A program made the position numbers and the translations under genes. Under the pieces are notes generated by a model. It searched no databases. It was not told where the DNA came from and saw only the letters and a list, made by a program, of their open reading frames with translations. A stretch of 64,000 nucleotides of DNA. Source: Adiantum capillus-veneris (lineage: Eukaryota; Streptophyta; Polypodiopsida; Polypodiales; Pteridaceae). The stretch is taken from the NCBI GenBank assembly GCA_014529385.2, contig CM043944.1:92539476-92603475 (forward strand), given 5' to 3'. Positions within the stretch are counted from its first letter, which is position 1, and every line of letters starts with the position of its first letter. Positions 57,000 to 64,000 of this stretch are shown here, piece after piece.

Positions 57000-57743
57000 T
57001 GATATGAGAACCTCTTTCCAAACTGAATTCCACTCCTCCTGTTCTTTAATATCATCCTTATTTCCAACTTTCCCTTCCTTTATTTCCAGACCCACAGTCG
57101 ATGGCATAGTCGATGTCGATGGTCCTGTTGTCTTCACTGATGGTGCGGATTGTGGCAACCAGGACACAGTCTTTTTCCACACTTCTTCGTGAACCGTCCA
57201 ATCCGGAATTTTCACATCGGGAGTTGGAACCACACTTTTACCCGATCACGTGATTAATGAAACCACTGGGTCAGACTCCTCCAGTCCTTCAATCTGAACA
57301 ATAGCCACACTAGGCTATTTCCCTGCAGTGTGTTTCTGCTTTTCCCGATCGTATTCCATAGCTTCAGTACACTCAGATCGCCAATGTCCATCCCCCAAAA
57401 TGAAAAGGCATGTCTTGGGGCGATTAGGATCTCGGCCACCTCTTCCGCGACCTCGTCCTCCCCCTTGACCCCGTCCTCCTGCTTGAACTTGCACAGGCGT
57501 CTCTGATGTATGAGCATGAGCCATCGCCACAGCAGGCTCTTGTCCCTGCCCTATCTGTGGTTGTTGCCAGGTAGAAGAGTCGCCTCTACTCCGACAACCC
57601 TGTCCATTGAAATAACATTCCACTGTATTATGAGTATTGGTCGTGCAAATCGCACACCACTTCTGATTCATTGCACATTCCTGAGCAGCATGGCCCGGAT
57701 TCCGAGATTGGGTACACCATATTTCCTTCAGACTTTTAGCCAC
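57000..57743 (-). pseudogene. gag zinc-knuckle region and linker (element F)
   Basis: Minus strand: three CCHC-type knuckles, 'CTQSRNPGHAAQEC' (second Cys is Ser), 'CAICTTNTHNTVEC' (complete) and 'CLFILGDGHWRSEC' (second Cys is Ile), with an RG-rich stretch before the third. After a stop the linker 'GLEESDPVVSLI' and 'SWLPQSAPSVKTTGPSTSTM' follows. It is present once here, twice in element C. Confidence 0.82.
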
Positions 57744-57818
57744 TGCAGTCGATTCCGTCGATCCGGATGATACACCTTTCCCGTGACGCTGGGATTTTTT
57801 CCGCGGTGTCTCCTCCGA

Positions 57819-58475
57819 TTATTTCCCCGAATCGCTGTTGCCTGAGTCCGAGGAATCAGATACTGCGGATTCCGACTCCGAACTATCACTGCCACTGTCT
57901 TGTGACTTCCGATGAGATTTCTTCCTGTCTTTCTTCTTTGACTTCTTTGGATATTCCGTATCCTCTAAAGCCTCTCCTGCTACTACAGCCCTAGAAATTA
58001 CAGTATCCAGTGGAGTAGTTACCTTATCCACTGTTGCCATAGCCGTTCTAAGATCCTTGTTGAGCCCCCGTAAAAAATAATCATTCAGCACTTCGGCTGT
58101 CGCCCTTTGTGCCTGAGGTACCCTCTGAAAAAGCATCCGAAATTTTGCAGCGTAATCCTCCACTGGCAAAGACTTCTGCCGGAGCGTTTGAAGCTTCTCC
58201 AAATGTTGAGGGACTGCCTTTTCCGTTCGAAACCTTCGTAGAAATGCTATGGATCCGTCGGCATACGTCTGGAAATGGTCATCAGGGTATTCGGACAACC
58301 ATTTCGCAGCTTTCCATGAGAGTGTAGATTCAAACACTGATTGTTGATGGAGAGGAATCACCACCCCAGGATGATTCAATCCATAAGCTTTATTGAATTG
58401 GCTCAAATGTGCATCAGGGTCTTCACTCGAAAGACCTCGAAACCGACTATACTTAATCTGAGGATGAGCCATCAC
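57819..58475 (-). CDS. gag capsid region (element F)
   Basis: An uninterrupted 218-residue frame on the minus strand from 'MMAHPQIKYSRFRGLSSEDP' through 'KAAKWLSEYPDDHFQTYADG' and 'QKSLPVEDYAAKFRMLFQRV' to a Ser/Asp-rich end. It shows CGA where element C has TGA near its start, so it gives the family's intact gag N-terminus. A TAA at 57819 ends it before the knuckles. Confidence 0.85.
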   Translation of the reverse strand: MMAHPQIKYSRFRGLSSEDPDAHLSQFNKAYGLNHPGVVIPLHQQSVFESTLSWKAAKWLSEYPDDHFQTYADGSIAFLRRFRTEKAVPQHLEKLQTLRQKSLPVEDYAAKFRMLFQRVPQAQRATAEVLNDYFLRGLNKDLRTAMATVDKVTTPLDTVISRAVVAGEALEDTEYPKKSKKKDRKKSHRKSQDSGSDSSESESAVSDSSDSGNSDSGK

Positions 58476-58853
58476 CCTTTGCCCAACTGTTCCTCCTCCT
58501 CCCGGGAAAAGCTGACGATCACTAGGAGGTGGAGACAGTGGCGGAGATACCCCCGGGCTGCTTACCGGAGACGGTGGTGGAGCAACCTGTGTGGGTGAGG
58601 GTGAACGTACAACAGGAGGACATTAATGACTGCATGGAGTATGTCTCGCTCGCCGCAACCGCCTACCACGCACTGGGCTTGGTGATGGAGATACAGATTC
58701 CTCAATCTGCAGTGAAGAAAAGACAAATTCATATGAACCGTCTCTCCTCCGTCGTTTTCCTACAATTGGAACCACGAGGTCAGGCGAACCCTGCGACCTA
58801 GTGCGCATGCATATTCATCGCAGGCTATCCATCACGCATCGTGGTTGCCAGTT

Positions 58854-59245
58854 GTAATGGCTATTGCCCGCACTGGAGCAATAGGCATTATGGGAATGAT
58901 TACCCGCAACTACATTATATGAACATCAACATATAGAATGAAAAGAGAAGGACGTACACAGTACACAGGCACAAAACACCTCTTGCTTCATTCATTTATA
59001 TTCCAGACTCAGAGTTACAACAGTAGATGCCATGAATATCATAGAGATTGGTTAAGTTACATCAAAAGACAGGTATGCCCCTCCATATACAACCGCTGCT
59101 CTAGCGTAGATCGGGAACGGTGCACACACTCCTGTCCCATGATATCCCGTGAAGAACTGCTGCTACTTCCACCACATACTGCATGACTCCTGATCCGCAG
59201 TGTCCAGACCTCCGCAGGACCGCATGTGCGGCTAATGCCGTAACA
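58854..59245 (-). repeat. 5' LTR of element F (right end)
   Basis: TG...CA ends, about 392 bp, clearly the same LTR as 13857-14255 and 22634-23024 but more diverged. Confidence 0.92.
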
Positions 59246-59850
59246 CACTAGCACAGGATATGCTTCAACAAATCCATCAAGAAAAACAACGGATGAAGGA
59301 GAAACAAAGGGTATGAGAAGAAGCCCAAGCAGAAGCAAAAGAATGCATTGCAAAAAGACGGCTTCTACGACAAAGACAACAATGTGGATCACCGTTGCGA
59401 ATAAATGTTATTTGACTAACGAAGTTTGATGAAGACATAGTGGAGCCAATAATTGCAGTCAAAGTGGGTAGCAATCAAGTTGAATCGACGGCATTTCTTG
59501 ATTCTGGAGCTCAAGCAAATCTAATCTCTTACGGGTTATACAACCAGCTCAAGCCTACAGGTCAACTACATCCTACTCCACAAGTGCTGGAAAGTAGTAC
59601 ATCACATTCGCTGAAAACATTGGGCTGGATTATATTGCATGTACAACTACATCAATATATTTACCCACACAACTTTTATGTGGTTGAGGATGATAGCACA
59701 CAACACCCCATGTTGTTGGGACAACCTTGGCAAAAAGAGTACAATGTACATATAGATTGGAATGCGGATGCAGTCAAAATTCAGCATGCAAAAGAACAAC
59801 AGGTGGTAGCCTTTGCTCAGCAACCTCGGAAGAATCAGCGCAATCACTAG
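59246..59850 (+). pseudogene. Second retropepsin-like domain, downstream of integrase (element D)
   Basis: This is the host frame after the F insertion. A Gln/Lys/Glu-rich helical stretch ('QDMLQQIHQEKQRMKEKQ', with stops) leads into an open 136-residue frame. 'ESTAFLDSGAQANLISYGLY' is a textbook D-S-G active site, and 'TQHPMLLGQPWQKEYNVHID' the later hydrophobic-Gly motif, spaced about as in the first protease. It lies 3' of integrase, where a second protease is not usual. It could be a retained duplicate, a domain from another element, or an extra processing enzyme. Confidence 0.82.
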
Positions 59851-60620
59851 ATAAAGAGCCAAAAGGAAGGGTGCCACTAAAGAACAACACGATACCCATG
59901 GTGAACAAACAGGGAACTGCCAACCATGTTCACTACAAGCATAAAAAGTCACCGACCTCAGTGAAAAGAACAAGGTTACCAACACTAGACAAACCAGTAT
60001 GGGTGTGGAAGGATAGAGGTGACATGGTAGACAAACCACCATACAGCAGAATAAGTCCACCGAAGCAGACAATTCAACCAAAAAACAAGGTAATAAAATA
60101 GATATGGATCCCAAAAAAAATGCTCAGCAAAAACTTAAATGCAACTAGCATTTGGATCCCGAAACCAAAACAAAAGGAACTCCCTTCAGTATAAGCAACA
60201 TCGGAAGGCAGAAAAACACTGCATATGAAACTGGAAAACCGATATATGTGGGTGCCAATCAGCAGCAAAACAATGACAACCGTGGCAGTAGCAATACACC
60301 TACACAAACCGGCAAGGCAAAGCTACAAATGGAAAACAAAAGAGACAAAGTCTATGGCCAATTCCTCCATGAAAATTCTCTCCATGGAGACGACTACGGC
60401 CATATCGACAGTAGCGGCAAACCTCGCGACTGTTGCAAGAAAAACGATCAAACAAAGAGTGGTAGAGTTACAACTTTTTCTTGCAAAGAAAATCTGCCGA
60501 CCAAATCAACAACCAACAGGAAACCTCGACGGCGAATGCCAATAAGCATCTTGCTTATACCCTTCTCTTGCACATCATTAATTTTTCCATGCATTGACCG
60601 AGTATGCATGATATAGGACC
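59851..60620 (+). pseudogene. Lys/Trp-rich tail after second protease (element D), unknown
   Basis: Shifting frames with repeated Trp-Ile/Val-Pro words: 'KPVWVWKDRGDMVDKPP', 'IWIPKK', 'SIWIPKPKQ' and 'YMWVPISS'. No family was recognised. Confidence 0.4.
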
Positions 60621-62311
60621 ACATTACACGGCCAAGCATTAGCACGAGTTTGCACCCATGCACAGCACATACAAAGAGGCGATACCTTGTCGTCTGGGAG
60701 GACTCCGGCTAGGAGGGGGGGAGGCATTCTCAAATGTGGACCCAATGGCAAAAAGAGCAAAAAAGGGCATGTTTTTCGACTATTTTAAGGGTTGTCGTTT
60801 GATTGTAATTTTTTTTGGACTAATCCAAGTACATATGCCCTTATACAGCATGAACCTACAAGTATATGGGGCCAAACGCCAAATCAAGCCCCTAGGTGTG
60901 TGTATATAAGTAAAAATAGCCATTTTTCGGGCAAAATATTGGAAATCCGAACATAAAAATTGCATTTGAGTGTTTATACTGTTTTGCGGTAATGTTTTTG
61001 ATTTATTATGATTTTTGGAGATTTTTTGGGTTTAATTTGCTATTTTTCTTTTAATTTTACTAATTTTCGGCAGAAAAACTTCAAAAATACAAAAAGCAGG
61101 TGAAAAACGGTTGTAATGAAAAACAAAAAATATGGGGATGATCAATAACTATAGGACAACCTATGGTACAGAGGGGGTGCAATTATGTGAATGGAGCGGA
61201 AAGCATGATTTGGCCAGATTTTGACCGAAACGTCAAATTTCTCGTAAACTGGGCAAATGGAGTCCAAATCAAGAAATTTTTGAGCCTAAACCGCATCTCG
61301 CAAGAATTTTGGAGCACATGTCAAATTTCATGAAAAGTGGTTTGGGGACCCCCATTATAAGAAATTTTCACTTCATTTTAAGTTCATTTCCAACTATTGC
61401 CCTTTGAGAGAGAGTTCTGCCACCTAGAGCGAACGGAACTTCCAGTAGCTTCTACGATGCACACGACTACCTGACAGGCTCCAGACATGAGAGGTAGGCT
61501 CACCACCTTGAGATTTTCATGCATGTTTGTCGTTTTGTTGAGAAAACTAGCGTAGGGTTCACACAGAAAGCGGGCAGTAGAGACCTACAAGTAGAAGTGG
61601 CCACCTAACGGCTAACCCAAAAGCAATGAGACTTCATCGACAGCTTACCCTAGCATAGGAAACCAGTCTTGGATGCCCAAAGGCAGTAGAAAACCATCGG
61701 GAAAAACCCTAATTCCTAGAGCCCCACAAGAGGCCACCAAATGGGAAATTGGTGGAGAGGTGCCCAAATGCTACTAAAACTCATGGGTAGGAGCATCTCA
61801 ACATGCTCAACAAGTCTATATAGCCCACATGGCCAAAAGGTGACCCGAAACGACACTAAACTTCAGAAACGGCATCAGACACACAAAGCGTCAAATAGCT
61901 CTCGCGGCCAAAACGGAAGTCCGTTTGCCACCAAACTTCACGAGCAGCTTTCCTAGACCATCAACAACCAAGTCCTATGGTGGTAGACCACCACAAGTCA
62001 TCGAAGACATGTAAACGGAACCACGGGTGCTTCTAGAGAGACAAATTTCCAAACGAAACTCCGGTGAAGCCAAAGTCGACAAAAACCATACGGCAAGGAT
62101 CCCCAAGGGATCGGGAAGCTATGGAGACCAACATCAAGAAATTTCATCGCTGAAAAGCACTCCAAAAGTCAGAAAACGGCTCGGAGGCTCTGAAATCCAC
62201 ACAAGGAGTTACTTTCTATCTATTTGACTTTTTTGTTGAAATAGGGCTTAAAAGGGACTCAGGGGGACTAAGGGCAAGCACCAGTAGCAGTCTCCACAAA
62301 AATTTCACCAG
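60621..62311. other. Non-coding part of element D
   Basis: No gene was recognised. AT-rich from 60780 to 61350 with 'gtgtgtatataagta' near 60898 and 'cccattataagaaa' near 61350 as possible TATA-like words. Purine/A-rich from 61400 with only short frames. Confidence 0.5.
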
Positions 62312-63190
62312 GAGACATCCTACGCGTAGGATGTCTCAAGACCATTTCTGGGCACCAACCCCAACATCTCTCATCACACAAAGTTTCTGAATAGCCTTTA
62401 CATGCTAGCCACCAAGTTTCATCACATATGGACAAAAATTGACCTCATATGCATGAAAAAACGCAAAGTCAGGGCATAGAGGAAATAATGGGCCATAGAC
62501 CTACCAAAACTTGTCCAAATCACATGAAACTTGCACAATACATTCATGAGCACATTGCCAACCTATCTGTGTGGTCACATGCAAAAAATGATAAAATAAA
62601 CAATCTACGCGTAGGATGTCTAAATGAAATTTTTGGCCCACAGATGGTGTTTTTCAATTCCAGATCTCTTCATATCACCTTCAAGAGCTCATATATCAAG
62701 TTTCAAGACATTCCCATCACTTTTGGCCCCCAACACCTTCAAGATACACTTTTTGAGCCCAAAAACACTACACATGGTCTTACCAACACCAAATCTTGTC
62801 CAAATCAAAATCCAAGAGCAGGGCCATGTTCCACATGCCAAGAGTTACCCACAGAACAAATCTCAAGCAATTTTGATGAAAAAGACATCCTACACGTAGG
62901 ATGTCTCTAGCATTATTTTGACTTACTCTGCAAGAAATGACCTCATGGGAGCCATTACCATGGTGCAAGGAGCCCATATATCAAATTTGAACCCATTTGA
63001 ATATCATTTGTCACCTGTTGTGGACATCCTACCCAATTTGTGAGCCTAAAGCATGAATTTGCCCAAAAATGCACTTTTTGATGCCGAAACCCAATTCCAA
63101 TCACATAGCCATGTTGCATAGGCCAAGGGCCACCAGCCTGGCAAGTTTCACCAAAAACTGATAAAAAAGACATCCTACGCGTAGGATGTC
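62312..63190. repeat. 285-bp phased palindrome array
   Basis: Palindrome copies (G-ACATCCTACGCGTAGGATGT-C) start at 62314 (perfect, extended to 26 bp), 62599 (left arm decayed), 62884 (one change) and 63169 (perfect, extended to 24 bp). All three spacings are exactly 285 bp. Bodies between copies are strongly diverged but share phrases such as 'catatatcaagtttcaagac' and 'ccaaatcttgtccaaatcaa', so this is an old tandem repeat with a conserved palindrome. Confidence 0.93.
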
Positions 63191-63288
63191 TAAATGATAA
63201 ATTTTGTCCAGAATTATACTGTGAGCACATGCAGGGTTTCCCAAGTTTCTTTTAAGTTTTATTTTCAATTTTCAAGTCATTTGGATAG

Positions 63289-64000
63289 TTAAAACTCAGT
63301 TTCTCAGCTGATGTGGAAAAAACGCTAACCGAACTACTGAGTGCAACAGGATCTATGGCAGCTGCAAAATCACCGACAAAGAAGAAGAGAATGACGATAA
63401 AAGATTACTTGGAAGAAGTGGAGCCATTTGTCATCCAAGAAGGAACTCTGAAGCCAACCAGCACATGGATTCAGGAGGACTTGCTAGAGTCTAATGACTT
63501 GAAGATCTACCAAGGTATGTTCAAAGATAATGAAGGAAATGCAATAGAGCTACCCATGCTACCTCGGGAGCTCAATGAGTTTGTCAAAAGAAAGATGGAA
63601 GAGTACCTGGAGAAGATAGATCTCCATAACTATTTTGAAGCTTTGCCGAAAGGAATCGACATCAAAAGAGTTTGGGAGTTTGTAACTACAATAAAAGAAG
63701 ATGGAGTGGCCAGAGTCACTGATCTGCAGGGCAAGCCGGACATTGTGATTGTAATCACAAAGAGAGTGGTAGCAGCAACACTAGACCTCTCCAACAAAGG
63801 GGATAGTGTGACAAAGAGAAGAGATGAAGTCAAGGTGTACTCAGAAAAGAAAAAAAACTACACCTTTGAAGACATTGCAAACCCTAAAGTGGCTATCATG
63901 AGCCAGCTCTACAACCAGTATTTCCACATGTGTACAAAGCGGCCACAAAATTACAGAATGCCGCCTGAAGCAATTGCCACAACCTTCACCTGGGCAATGC
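63289..64000 (+). CDS. Open 3' reading frame of unknown family (runs off window)
   Basis: The frame is open from 63289 to the window end (at least 237 codons); the first ATG giving a natural start is at 63355 ('MAAAKSPTKKKRMTIKDYLE'). A splice acceptor 'gtttctcag' ends at 63307, so it could also be an exon. Features: a Lys-rich start, 'LPMLPRELNEFVKRKMEEYL', 'GIDIKRVWEFVTTIKEDGVA', 'NPKVAIMSQLYNQYFHMCTK'. It is free of stops although the rest of D is broken. It lies in the place of the Athila env-like frame. No signal peptide or membrane segment was seen in the visible part. Identity unknown. Confidence 0.65.

Larger units (their letters stand above)
55685..59245 (-). mobile_element. Internally deleted C-family element F, nested in D
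   Basis: On the + strand it begins with the LTR terminus TGTAATGGCTATTGCTCG (only about 28 bp of the left LTR remain) and ends with a full right LTR (58854-59245). The target duplication CACTA is perfect (55680-55684 and 59246-59250). Compared with element C it lacks most of the 3' LTR and 3' ORFs, part of integrase, and all of RT and RNase H. It keeps gag, zinc knuckles, protease and part of integrase. Confidence 0.93.
44365..64000 (+). mobile_element. Giant Athila/Tat-like Ty3/gypsy element D (3' end beyond window)
   Basis: 5' LTR, tRNA primer site, a long leader, gag, protease, RT, RNase H, two H2C2 modules, integrase, a second protease-like domain, a long non-coding part with a palindrome array, and a further open frame at the window end. 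No 3' LTR was found inside the window, so the element exceeds 19.6 kb, or about 16 kb without nested element F (55685-59245). 'SFLDGFSGYNQ' and the TGGCGCCGC.. primer site point to the Athila/Tat side. Most frames are broken. Treating 60-64 kb as part of D rests on the shared palindrome and is inferred. Confidence 0.8.

Noticed and set aside
60780-61400. Possible 3' LTR of element D
   Set aside because: No match to the 5' LTR at 44365-45295 and no polypurine tract or TG...CA ends.
62312-63190. CRISPR-like array
   Set aside because: Spacing of 285 bp, diverged tandem bodies, palindromic repeat inside a plant retroelement and no cas genes.

Overview
This is nuclear DNA of a plant with a large, repeat-rich genome. 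The evidence is that nearly all recognisable coding sequence is Ty3/gypsy and Ty1/copia LTR-retrotransposon protein of plant type (chromodomain-bearing chromoviruses and Athila/Tat-like elements with tRNA-derived primer sites), that the elements are nested, that long GA, CA and compound microsatellites are frequent, and that one host gene has spliceosomal GT-AG introns. The species cannot be fixed from the sequence; a seedless plant such as a fern is possible but this is a guess. No rRNA, tRNA, CRISPR or bacterial operon was seen.

Layout. 0.5-4.4 kb and 6.3-7.7 kb: two related blocks of a minisatellite-like array built on a 'ccaccacttgtccaa' word, on either side of a broken FCP1-type phosphatase exon (4.7-5.5 kb). 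8.2-11.2 kb: 3' half of a chromovirus (element B) with a 246-bp TIR insertion in its reverse transcriptase. 11.2-28.6 kb: a second chromovirus (A) inserted in the LTR of B; its gag is split by a reverse-oriented Athila-like element (C, 13857-23024, TSD ggtgt/ggtgc). 28.6-33.9 kb: microsatellites, a GA/TC foldback and a second B-family remnant (31.05-32.0 kb). 33.9-36.0 kb: the only intact host gene, three exons, encoding a small HeH/LEM/SAP-like N-terminal domain, a basic low-complexity middle and one C-terminal membrane segment. 36-42 kb: mostly unrecognised non-coding DNA. 42.0-44.36 kb: 5' part of a copia element (E). 44.365 kb to beyond the window end: a giant Athila/Tat-like element (D, more than 19 kb) inserted in E, itself interrupted by an internally deleted relative of C (F, 55685-59245, perfect CACTA target duplication).

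The most unusual content is in element D. A 22-bp perfect palindrome (core ACATCCTACGCGTAGGATGT) recurs in its leader and again between pol and the last reading frame. In the second place four copies lie at exactly 285-bp spacing while the DNA between them has diverged heavily. D also carries two retropepsin domains (one before reverse transcriptase, one after integrase), two H2C2 zinc modules, and an open 3' reading frame that runs off the window. In the 0.5-7.7 kb arrays, small hairpins in the repeat show compensatory stem changes.

Order of events read from the nesting: B, then A into B, then C into A; E, then D into E, then F into D. Most retroelement frames carry stops or frameshifts and are degenerate; C and F look the most recent.
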